From the NCBI RefSeq assembly GCF_001005215.1, contig NZ_LBNQ01000024.1, positions 1 to 64,000 of the forward strand: a stretch of 64,000 nucleotides of DNA. The letters run 5' to 3'. This document shows positions 50,756 to 58,433 of this stretch, one piece after another. Within the stretch, counting starts at the first letter, position 1. Each line of letters opens with the position of its first letter. The position numbers and the translations under genes were made by a program. The stretch comes from Lampropedia cohaerens. GTDB taxonomy: Bacteria; Pseudomonadota; Gammaproteobacteria; Burkholderiales; Burkholderiaceae_C. The notes below the pieces were generated by a model. That model saw only the letters and a program-made list of their open reading frames with translations. It ran no database searches and was not told the DNA's origin.

Positions 50756-50916
50756 GGTGTGAGGTTCGCGGGCCCATCTAGGCAACAAGGTCGCGCAGGC
50801 AAGCCATGACGCAAAGCGCCGCTGCGGGCCAAGCATGCTTGCATGCAACAGGCCATTATAGTTTTGCGCCGCAGCTGGCGTGCCGTCGCCAGCCCACGGG
50901 ACTGCAAGCGCGCCTA

Positions 50917-50922
50917 TATAAT
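50917..50922 (+). promoter_or_regulatory. -10 box of tRNA-Gly
   Basis: TATAAT, a consensus -10 box, lies about 60 bp before the tRNA. No strong -35 box is seen at the proper distance. Confidence 0.5.
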
Positions 50923-50982
50923 GCGCTCCTGCCTTGCTGCGGCGCCCCTTGCGCCAGCTGTCAACAGCAAGCGCGTCAATCT

Positions 50983-51056
50983 GCGGGTGTAGCTCAATGG
51001 TAGAGCAGAAGCTTCCCAAGCTTACGACGAGGGTTCGATTCCCTTCACCCGCTCCA
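50983..51056 (+). tRNA. glyT: tRNA-Gly (anticodon CCC)
   Basis: A 74-nt tRNA with encoded CCA. Acceptor GCGGGTG pairs with CACCCGC, the D arm is GCTC...GAGC, the anticodon loop TTCCCAA gives CCC, and the T loop is TTCGATT. The 3' 18 bp, 51039-51056 (TTCCCTTCACCCGCTCCA), is the sequence used as attachment site by ICEclc-type elements, and an integrase gene follows directly, so this tRNA is regenerated at the left end of the inserted element. Confidence 0.95.
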
Positions 51057-51294
51057 CTTCAACTTTCCAGGGTGTTCCAAGGATGTCCATGGAGGGTTGC
51101 AAGTCATTGTCACGATTCGATTTTTTCAAAATCTTCGATCCAGTGACGTCCAGCGAAATCCACTGACAGCCGGTCCAAACTGGTACAAAAAGTGGCCCAA
51201 ACAATGCGCGAGCTTCCCTTGCCGCATTGTTGCTGGGGGAGCCGGGGCTCGATGGGGAACATGGCACTCAACTCGCTTTCATGGAGTTGGGATC
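51057..51294. other. Left-end region of the integrated element
   Basis: About 240 bp between tRNA-Gly and the integrase gene. No gene is supported here. In ICEclc-type elements this interval holds integrase-arm sites and, in the circular form, promoter sequences; I see no clear repeats. GGAG before ATG 51295 is the integrase ribosome binding site. Confidence 0.5.
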
Positions 51295-53220
51295 ATGCTT
51301 TCAGACCTCATGGCCCGGCAGGCCAAGTCCACCGGCAAGCCATACGCACTGGCCGACTTCGACGGCCTCTATCTCTACGTTTCCGCCATCGGCACCAAGG
51401 CCTGGCACTTCCGCTATTCGTGGTTTGGCAAGCGCGAGCGCATCACCCTCGGCAACTACCCGGCGCTCTCCCTGAAGGACGCCCGTGCGCTTCGCGATGA
51501 AGCCCGCTCGCTGCTCGCCAAGGGCGTCAATCCCCACAGCGAACGCAAGCGCAAGCGGCATGCGATCGTCCTGGCCGGCGAGCACACCTTCATGGCCGTC
51601 TACGAGCAATGGCTGGCCCATCGCCGGCTCTCGCTGGAGGAAGGACGGCAGACCAGCCTGGAACAGATCGGGCGCGTCTTCAAGAAAGACGTGTTCTCGT
51701 CGCTGCGGCACCTGACCATCTACGAGATTACCCGCGCGCACCTGCTGGACATCATCGGCAAGGTGGAAAAGCGCGGCTCGCTGTCGGTGGCCGAGAAGCT
51801 GCGGACCTGGTTCACCCAGTTGTTCACGTACGCCACGGTGGCGATTCCCAACATGGGCGAGAACCCGTCCAGGGACCTGGAAGTGGTCGCACTGCCGTTG
51901 CCGCCGGTCGAACACAACCCGTTCCTGCGCATGCACGAACTGCCGGCCATGTTGCAGACGCTGCGCAAGTACCGCGGACGCCTGAACACGCAGTTGGGTT
52001 TGCGGCTGCTGATGCTCACCGGTGTGCGTACCGGCGAGCTTCGCTTCGCCACGCCCGATCAGTTCGACCTCGACCGGGGCCTGTGGATCATCCCGGTGGC
52101 CAGGCTCAAGCAGCGCAAGCTGCTCACCAGGAAGAAGCGCAAGCGCCTGATCGACATCCCGCCCTACATCGTGCCGCTGTCGGTGCAGGCGCAGGAGATC
52201 GTTCGCCACCTGCTCGACAACTTCAAGCCGGCCCAGGTTTATCTCATCCCCGGCGACTGGTGCCTGAAGAACCCGATCAGCGAGAACACGCTCAACGCCG
52301 CGCTCAAGCGCATGGGCTACGAGGACCAACTCACGGGGCATGGCATCCGGGCAACGATCTCGACGGCGCTGAACGAACTCGGGTACCCGAAGAAATGGGT
52401 GGACGCCCAGCTCTCGCATGCCGACCCGGACAGGATCAGCGCGACCTACAACCATGCCGAATACGTCGAGCAGCGTCGCGTCATGATGCAGGACTGGGCC
52501 GATCGCCTGGACCTGTTCGAGCAGAATCAGGCCGAGGTTGCCAGCCGGCATCTGACCATCACGCTCCAGGGTCTGCCGACCATCGCCGGCCAGGCGGCCG
52601 TGCAGCCGCCGGTGGTCGACCTCACCGCGCCGCAGCTGATCGTGACCGCGCCGACGTCCAACCAATCCGAAGCGCCGGCATCGGTACAGCGGCTGTCGGC
52701 CGTGCGCATGCCCGAGTACGCGCGGCCGCGCCTGTCGGAGGTGCAGCGCGAACGCCAGCAAGTGCTGGAGACCTTCGAGGCGCCGCACAACCTCTCGGTG
52801 GCGGACTACGCCAAGCTCGCGGGCAAGTCGCGCCGCTGGATCACCTACGAGATCCAGGCCGGCAACCTGCTGTCGATCCACATGGGGCACCGCGGGCAGC
52901 GCGTGCCAGACTGGCAGCTCGATCCGCTCAAGCGCAGGCTGGTCCAGTCTGTCCTGAAGCAACTGCCACGGGGCGTCGACACCTGGGACATCTACCACGC
53001 ACTCCTGCGCTCGTACGAGGCTCTCGGGACACGGCCGGCCATCGAAGCCGTCAACCCAACGAACCTGCACCTTGCCGCGCGGTTGGTGGCCGCACAGTGC
53101 ATGCAGGCGAGCGAGCCAGTCGTGACGACCGAGTTCCCTGAGCAGGTCCGGCAAGGCGTGCAGCGGCTGGTGCGCGAAGCCGTCGCTGCCGATGCCGCCG
53201 AAGCGACGGCCGGAGATTGA
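51295..53220 (+). CDS. int: ICEclc-type tyrosine integrase (IntB13-like)
   Basis: A 641-residue tyrosine recombinase, close in length to IntB13 of ICEclc (657) and much longer than the usual 400. The N-terminus has the arm-binding DUF4102 domain (KPYALADFDGLYLYVSAIG, YPALSLKDARALRDEA). The catalytic domain shows Arg in LTGVRTGEL (about 245), HGIR (about 347) and the nucleophile Tyr in ISATYNHAEY (about 384). The C-terminal 200 or so residues are an extension without a known catalytic role, containing a segment NLSVADYAKLAGKSRRWITYEI that looks like a helix-turn-helix. It lies next to the tRNA-Gly 3' end, its expected target. The frame is intact. Confidence 0.92.
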   Translation: MLSDLMARQAKSTGKPYALADFDGLYLYVSAIGTKAWHFRYSWFGKRERITLGNYPALSLKDARALRDEARSLLAKGVNPHSERKRKRHAIVLAGEHTFMAVYEQWLAHRRLSLEEGRQTSLEQIGRVFKKDVFSSLRHLTIYEITRAHLLDIIGKVEKRGSLSVAEKLRTWFTQLFTYATVAIPNMGENPSRDLEVVALPLPPVEHNPFLRMHELPAMLQTLRKYRGRLNTQLGLRLLMLTGVRTGELRFATPDQFDLDRGLWIIPVARLKQRKLLTRKKRKRLIDIPPYIVPLSVQAQEIVRHLLDNFKPAQVYLIPGDWCLKNPISENTLNAALKRMGYEDQLTGHGIRATISTALNELGYPKKWVDAQLSHADPDRISATYNHAEYVEQRRVMMQDWADRLDLFEQNQAEVASRHLTITLQGLPTIAGQAAVQPPVVDLTAPQLIVTAPTSNQSEAPASVQRLSAVRMPEYARPRLSEVQRERQQVLETFEAPHNLSVADYAKLAGKSRRWITYEIQAGNLLSIHMGHRGQRVPDWQLDPLKRRLVQSVLKQLPRGVDTWDIYHALLRSYEALGTRPAIEAVNPTNLHLAARLVAAQCMQASEPVVTTEFPEQVRQGVQRLVREAVAADAAEATAGD

Positions 53221-53247
53221 TCAAGCCAGGGTCGCGCCGAGGTTCGG

Positions 53248-53871
53248 TCAGGCGCTTGCCTGGAGCGCTTGGAAGAACTGCTCCAGGCGGGTGCTGTCCG
53301 TATTTCGACGGCTCAGGAAGTATGTGGTGAGCGTCAGCGCGCCCTCTTGCAAGGGACGCTGGACAACGCCAAGGGCACGATGGCCCTCGATGCGGGCGGC
53401 GGGTGCCAGGCAGACACCGTAGCCGGCGGCCACCAAGGTCATCATCAACCCGAACGAGGTGGCCGTCGTGACGTCCAAGGGGAAGACGCCGGCCGCCGTC
53501 AGCAGCGTGTCGATCTGCCCGCAGTAGCCCACAAAGTCGCGGGCATCCAGGGCGATCCACGGGTTGTCGGCGGCCTGCTCCAGGGACACTGACGCGAACG
53601 CCAGCAAGGGGTGGTGGGCCGACACGGCCAATGCCAGCGCGTCTTGCCAGACGGGGCGGACATCGATGCCTTCCGGTGCTGCGGGCGACTGGCAGAGGCC
53701 TGCCTCGAAAGCCCCCGCGAGCAGTCCTCGATGCTGATCCTCCAGGCGCTGTTCGTGAAGACGAATCGGGTTGTCCGGATGGCGCCGGCGATGTTCCGCC
53801 ATCGGCACCGACAACCGGGGATAGGCCAGGCAGTCCGACAGGGCAATGTTCAAGGGATCGGGAGCGATCAT
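53248..53871 (-). pseudogene. LysR-type regulator lacking its DNA-binding domain
   Basis: A 207-residue LysR substrate-binding domain: LNIALSDCLAYPRLSVPMA is the first strand-helix, GLCQSPAAPEGIDVRPVW and LALAVSAHHPLL follow, and SFGLMMTLVAAGYGVCLAP is the characteristic late helix. A full LysR protein has about 300 residues with an N-terminal winged helix-turn-helix; here nothing like it is found in any frame upstream, where a short intergenic region and the XRE gene lie. Either a decayed gene or a stand-alone ligand-binding protein; the former is more likely in this decayed element. Confidence 0.7.
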
Positions 53872-53975
53872 CGTGTCACCTGCACAACGCCGACACTGGA
53901 AAAAACCGGGCGCGACCGGTCGATGAGATAAGTTTAACGTGGTTTAGATTCGCTTTGCGCGTGACGCTTCTGTTG

Positions 53976-54275
53976 ATGCAGAAGCGATCGGTGCAACGCG
54001 GGAGACCCGCAGGGACAAGAACCTATGAAAGCGAGCCAGCGCGCGCTTTCGGCGTTGCCGTGCGCGAGGCACGGACTGCGCAGGGGCTTGCCCAGGAGGT
54101 GCTCGCGGAACAGGCGGGCATCGCCCGGTCGCACATGGGCAAGATCGAGCGCGGCGAGCACATGCCCACGCTGGTGTTGATCCTGCGGATCGCGAAGGGG
54201 CTGGGGTGCTCGGCCGCGACGCTGATGGCCGCGACCGAGGCGCAACTGTCCGAGGAAGAGAGCGGCACCGAATAG
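53976..54275 (+). CDS. XRE-family helix-turn-helix regulator
   Basis: A 99-residue protein. The Cro/C1-type helix-turn-helix spans about residues 26-80: FGVAVREARTAQGLAQEVLA, then EQAGIARSHMGKIERGEHMP and TLVLILRIAKGLGCSAATLM. Such small regulators are common near the integrase of ICEs. The ATG follows a region with TTTA repeats and no strong ribosome binding site; a longer open frame upstream (to 53631) lies across the LysR fragment and is not supported. It is divergent from that fragment. Target genes are unknown. Confidence 0.75.
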   Translation: MQKRSVQRGRPAGTRTYESEPARAFGVAVREARTAQGLAQEVLAEQAGIARSHMGKIERGEHMPTLVLILRIAKGLGCSAATLMAATEAQLSEEESGTE

Positions 54276-54395
54276 CCATGCCGTCGTGGCGGTGAGGTGT
54301 CAACAACGTTCTTGTACGTCAAGGCTGTGACTTGCCAGGTGTTCATTGCCACCTCGCATTTGACACGCGGCCTTTTTCGTAACATCATTTGTTTC

Positions 54396-54845
54396 ATGAA
54401 AAGAGACAGCCGCCTCTCGTCTGTCCTGCATGCGCTGCTGCACATGGCCGAGCAGGATGGACCCGTTACCTCGGAAACCTTGGCGCTGTGCCTGGGAACC
54501 AACCCGGTCGTCGTTCGACGCACGATGGGATACCTGCGGCAAGCGGGAATCGTCACCTCCGAACGAGGCCACGCAGGAGGATGGCGTATCCACGCCGACC
54601 TTGGCAGCGTCACCCTGCGTCAGTTGCACGAAGCCCTGGGAGAGCCGGCGACGTTTGCCATCGGCAACCGCAACGAGACACCGGAGTGTCTGGTCGAGCA
54701 GACGGTCAATGCGGCACTCGAAGGCACGTTTGCCGAAGCCGAGGCGCTGCTGCTCACGCGGTTTTCGGAAATCACCCTTGCCGATCTGGCCTCTGACTTC
54801 GCACGCCGGCATGCGGCCTTACGACACTCAAGGAATAAATCATGA
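54396..54845 (+). CDS. Rrf2-family transcriptional regulator
   Basis: A 149-residue Rrf2-type winged helix protein. RLSSVLHALLHMAEQDGPV starts the DNA-binding domain, and LGTNPVVVRRTMGYLRQAGI and GHAGGWRIHADLGSVTLRQL complete it. The three-cysteine iron-sulfur cluster of IscR/NsrR is not present; the two cysteines seen (ALCLGTN, PECLVE) are far apart, so this belongs to the YwnA-like, cluster-free branch, some of which sense thiol or electrophile stress. The ATG at 54396 gives the family start. The stop overlaps the flavoprotein start (ATGA), so it likely controls that gene. Confidence 0.88.
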   Translation: MKRDSRLSSVLHALLHMAEQDGPVTSETLALCLGTNPVVVRRTMGYLRQAGIVTSERGHAGGWRIHADLGSVTLRQLHEALGEPATFAIGNRNETPECLVEQTVNAALEGTFAEAEALLLTRFSEITLADLASDFARRHAALRHSRNKS

Positions 54846-55765
54846 ATCACGACGTGATCGTCGTCGGCGGAAGCTACTCAGGCATGGCCGCGACCCTGCA
54901 ACTGGTGCGCGCACGCAGGTCAGTGCTGGTGATCGATGCGGGCCAGCGGCGCAACCGCTTCGCCAGCCATTCACACGGATTTCTCGGCCAGGATGGTGTG
55001 CCGCCAGGTGAAATCGCTGCAAACGCACGCCGCCAGCTCGAGGCCTATCCAACGCTGACCTGGCTTGAAGGTCGGGTGGAAGCGGTCGCCGGGCAGGCGG
55101 ACGAATTCACCGTCACGACGGCCGATGGCGAGTCGCACCTGGGGCGACGCATTCTATTGGCGACGGGGGTGACCGACCAGCTTCCAGCCATCGACGGACT
55201 CGCGCAACGCTGGGGGAAGACGGTTTTTCACTGCCCGTACTGCCATGGCCATGAACTTGGACAGGGACGCATCGGCATCGTCGGTGCCAGCCCGATGTCC
55301 ATCCATCAGGCTGAGCTGCTGACGGATTGGGGGGATGTCACCTTGCTCGTCAACGGTGCATTGGAACTCAACGAGGAAATCAGGTCCACTTTGGAACGCC
55401 GAGGCGTGGTCATCGACGAGGCCCGCATCGACAGGATCGAGGGACATGCCGACGTGACGATGGTGGATGGAAGGCGACTGAGCTTTGCGGGCCTGTTTGT
55501 TGCAACGCGAACCACCCCCTCCAGCCCTTTGGCCGAGACAATCGGCTGTGCACTGGAAGAAACGCCCATGGGCATCCAGATCCGCACCGATGCCGAGAGC
55601 AAGACATCGGTGCCTGGCGTATTTGCCTGCGGCGATGTCGCGCGGGCACTGCATTCGGTGTCGCTGGCCGTGGGCAACGGTGCCATGACCGGCGCCCAGA
55701 TTCACCGATCACTGCTTTGGCCCGAGACGATCGAGCCAGCGCAAGCGGAAAGCCGCGCTCTATGA
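54842..55765 (+). CDS. Thioredoxin-reductase-like FAD/NAD(P) oxidoreductase
   Basis: A 307-residue flavoprotein of the thioredoxin reductase fold. FAD motif IVVGGSYSGMAATLQL is at the N-terminus; the redox pair is in FHCPYCHGHE; NAD(P)H motif IGIVGASPMS follows; VFACGDVARA is the late FAD motif. It is shorter than, and probably distinct from, the main TrxB. Both ends overlap neighbours by ATGA-type junctions, so it forms a coupled operon with the Rrf2 regulator and the methyltransferase. Partner and substrate are unknown; oxidative or thiol stress is an inference from family. Confidence 0.88.
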   Translation: MNHDVIVVGGSYSGMAATLQLVRARRSVLVIDAGQRRNRFASHSHGFLGQDGVPPGEIAANARRQLEAYPTLTWLEGRVEAVAGQADEFTVTTADGESHLGRRILLATGVTDQLPAIDGLAQRWGKTVFHCPYCHGHELGQGRIGIVGASPMSIHQAELLTDWGDVTLLVNGALELNEEIRSTLERRGVVIDEARIDRIEGHADVTMVDGRRLSFAGLFVATRTTPSSPLAETIGCALEETPMGIQIRTDAESKTSVPGVFACGDVARALHSVSLAVGNGAMTGAQIHRSLLWPETIEPAQAESRAL

Positions 55766-56435
55766 CGTCGTTCTCCGACCCGGCGGCTGTATCGGGCTAT
55801 GCGGAGAGAACCGCAAGGATCGTACCGGGCCTTCGCGACGTGCACCGGATGGCGTGCGTGCTACTGGCCGAATGCGCGCCTTCAGACGCGCGCATTCTGG
55901 TGCTCGGCGCCGGCGGCGGGCTGGAACTGAAGGCCCTCGCCGAGATGCAGCCCGGCTGGCAGTTCGACGGCGTTGATCCCTCCGCAGAGATGCTCGAACT
56001 CGCCCGCACGATCCTGGGCCCGATGGCGCCTCACGTGCGCTTGCATGAGGGCTATATCGACAGCGCCCCCAAGGGGCCCTTCGATGGCGCGGCCTGCCTA
56101 CTGACATTGCATTTCCTGCCGCCAACCGAGCGCCTGAAGACGCTGCAGCAGATGCACCTGCGACTCAAACCCGGTGCGCCCCTTGTCGTCGCGCATCACA
56201 CTTTCCCGGCGAAGATCCCGGTCGGGACAGATGGCTCTCGCGCAATGCGGTGTTCGCGGCTACTTCCGGCGTACCCGTGCGTCAAGCCGAAGGCAGCATC
56301 GCGGCGATCAAGGAACGGCTGCCCGTGCTTTCGCCCGTGCAGGATGTCGATTTGCTCCGCGAGGCTGGATTCACGGACATCGACCTTTTCTATTGCGCGT
56401 TCACCTTCAAGGGTTGGGTCGCCCATCGAGCATGA
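55762..56435 (+). pseudogene. SAM-dependent methyltransferase, frameshifted in a C run
   Basis: The first frame encodes a class I methyltransferase: motif I LVLGAGGGLELKAL, the acidic residue in FDGVDPSAEMLELA, and GAACLLTLHFLPP. After HHTF the frame gives unrelated sequence, while the frame two bases on continues as PGEDPGRDRWLSRNAVFAAT and ends, in register with a normal C-terminus, AFTFKGWVAHRA at 56435. The switch maps to CCC at 56205-56207, so one C lost from a CCCC run would explain it. It could be a real mutation or a sequencing error. If corrected, the gene has 224 codons. It starts inside the end of the flavoprotein gene. Confidence 0.8.
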
Positions 56436-56500
56436 GGGGGTATCGACGATGCAAGACATAGGGTCGGCAGGTGCGCTGTCCGTGTGTAGCGAGGAGGCTC

Positions 56501-57640
56501 CTAGCCGTGCGCCAGGGACAGGTAGGGGTTGTCCGGCGGGACTTCCGCGAACAATGCCGAAGGCGCCGCCAACAGATAGCCGTGCAACCGCCGCGATTTG
56601 CGCGGTCCGGTGACCTCGCAGGTCCAGATGTTCAGGCCGCTGCCCTGTTTGCGGTGCAGCCCCAGCTTCTCGAAGCGCTTCTGCACCCATTGCCAGTCGT
56701 GCAGATCGTCCTGTCGGGCCAGCGCCTGGATCTCCGGATGTTCCTGCACGTAGCGCTGGAAGACGCCGGGGCTGACCAGATACGCCGTGCCATCGACGGT
56801 ATGCACCAGTGCCTTCGCGTCGTTGATGATGAGCTTGCGCGACTCGATGCCTTGCTTGAGCCAGGCGATGAAGGCTTCCCCGGACGGCATGGCCTTCGCG
56901 GGATCCGGCATGGTGGCAGGACTGGTTGGCGTCAAATGGGGCAAAGACGCAGTTGCTGTGGTGGATAGCGACGGCGGTTCCGCGCTGGCGGACGATGCAC
57001 CGGCGGTGGCTGCGTCGGACGCATCGAGCATCGACAGCAGATCGGAGACCGGGTCCGCGGGCCCGGCCGGGCAATCCGCCACCCCAGGGGGCGGTGAGGT
57101 GGCCGGGATGCCGTCGGAGCCCGGCGCTGCCTCATCGCCAGGGAGGGGCTCTTCCGTCGTGACCGTGCCGGCGAACGGTGCGGGACGCTCGCCCGACTCC
57201 CAGATCAAGGCCGGCGACAGGCGCAGGAAGGTAAAGCTGTGCGACCAGCCGGTGCCGCTCGTGACGGTCGCCCGCCAGATCGCCTTCCCATCCGGGGCGG
57301 GCTGCACGATGCCATGGTCCTGGAGCACCGTGAAGACGGCGGTGTTGTTCGATGGATTGCCTTCGATGCCCTGCGACAGGAGATGCGCGCGCAACTTGTC
57401 GCTGACCGTCTTGCTGACGAGCCAGAGTGCGTCCTGGGTCAGCCATCCATCCGATGGGCCGCCGGGCTGGTTCAGCTTGAACTCCTCGCGCAGCAGGTAG
57501 CGCAGGCCATCCAGCAGCTTGCGCTGCAGCGCATGCTTCGGCGCCGCCATGGCCCTGGCCGGATCACCGCCGAGCGCCAGGGCCACCGATGCCTGGTCGG
57601 CCTTGACGACCAGCTCGCCCAGCGTGCCGGCATGCTCGTA
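56501..57640 (-). pseudogene. MobH-type relaxase TraI, 3' part only
   Basis: About 380 codons from the C-terminal part of a TraI_2/MobH-family relaxase of ICEs. Visible parts are LGELVVKADQASVALALGGD, QRKLLDGLRYLLREEFKLNQ, WLVSKTVSDKLRAHLLSQGI and WSHSFTFLRLSPALIWES, then a Pro/Ala linker and the terminal DUF1528 domain (PSGEAFIAWLKQGI, LHRKQGSGLNIWTCEV). The full-length protein is about 620-660 residues; the N-terminal catalytic domain is absent. Similarity runs to about 57637, and an in-frame TAG is at 57641-57643. Without the nicking domain the element cannot be mobilized by its own relaxase. Confidence 0.85.
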
Positions 57641-57982
57641 CTACGCCATGCCTGGCAGCAACAGCATCTGCAGCCGCTGGTCTGCCGGGAGACGGCCAGT
57701 GAACTCCTGCGCGTCCTGGCCTTTCCCAAGTTCAAGCTGTCGAACTTGGAACAGCAGGAGTTGCTGGCGGACTTTCTGCCCTACGCCGATGTGGTGGAAC
57801 TGCCGGCGCCATGGCCAGACCTGCCAGTCTGCCGCGACGAGAAGGACCAGGTGTTCCTGGTGCTCGCGCATGTCGGCAAGGCGGATGCGCTGATCACGGG
57901 CGATGCAGACATTCTCGCCATGCGAGAGGACTTTCCCGGCTTGATCATGACCGCCGAAGCATTCGCGGCGCGGCGGGCATGA
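57641..57982 (+). pseudogene. PIN-domain toxin (COG1569 type), 5' end deleted
   Basis: The frame LRHAWQQQHLQPLVCRETAS, then ELLRVLAFPKFKLSNLEQQELLADFLPY (in pieces), DLPVCRDEKDQVFLVLAHVG and DALITGDADILAMREDFPG matches PIN toxins of COG1569 (VapC-like RNases). The first strand with the DTN motif (first metal-binding Asp) is missing: similarity begins at 57641, exactly where the relaxase fragment on the other strand ends. The antitoxin gene expected upstream is absent. Both genes were therefore cut by one deletion. Residual activity is unlikely because a catalytic Asp is missing. Confidence 0.75.
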
Positions 57983-58038
57983 AGGAAACCGGCATCACCT
58001 TGCCCAACGACCGTGGAACGACCATGAGGTAGCCAACC

Positions 58039-58416
58039 ATGAAGCACACCGCACGCATGACCACCGCAGCGCGACTCGGCCGCTGGCTGGGCGGTGTATG
58101 GGGCGGTTGCCTGCGCGCGGAGCGTCGGACACATCGGTGGCTGATGGCGCAGGGACTGCCGGCGGGCGGTGCAAGGGTGCTGATCTGGGTGATCAAGCTG
58201 GCGATCCTCGGAGTGTTGCTGTACGTCGCGGTCTGGGCGGCGCTGTTGCTGGTCGCCGTCGTTGTGGCTGCCAGGATGGCGGAGCAGACGCCGGAGGGCG
58301 ACGACGATTTCGATCTGCAATTTCCTGCGAGTCTGGATGAACTACGTCAAACGCCTGGCTACGATCCAAACCTCTACAACGACACCTCTCACGAGATGTA
58401 CAGCGAAGACGATTGA
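58039..58416 (+). CDS. DUF3742-family ICE protein
   Basis: A 125-residue protein: basic N-terminal part (AARLGRWLGGVWGGCLRAER), one or two hydrophobic helices (about 47-79, LIWVIKLAILGVLLYVAVWA), and an acidic C-terminal tail with GYDPNLYNDTSHEMYSEDD (conserved in DUF3742). Function is unknown; the gene is a regular companion of TraG-N in PFGI-1/ICEclc-type conjugation modules. It converges with traG-N, the stop codons being 17 bp apart. Confidence 0.85.
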   Translation: MKHTARMTTAARLGRWLGGVWGGCLRAERRTHRWLMAQGLPAGGARVLIWVIKLAILGVLLYVAVWAALLLVAVVVAARMAEQTPEGDDDFDLQFPASLDELRQTPGYDPNLYNDTSHEMYSEDD

Positions 58417-58433
58417 AGCCGTTCATCGCTGAG

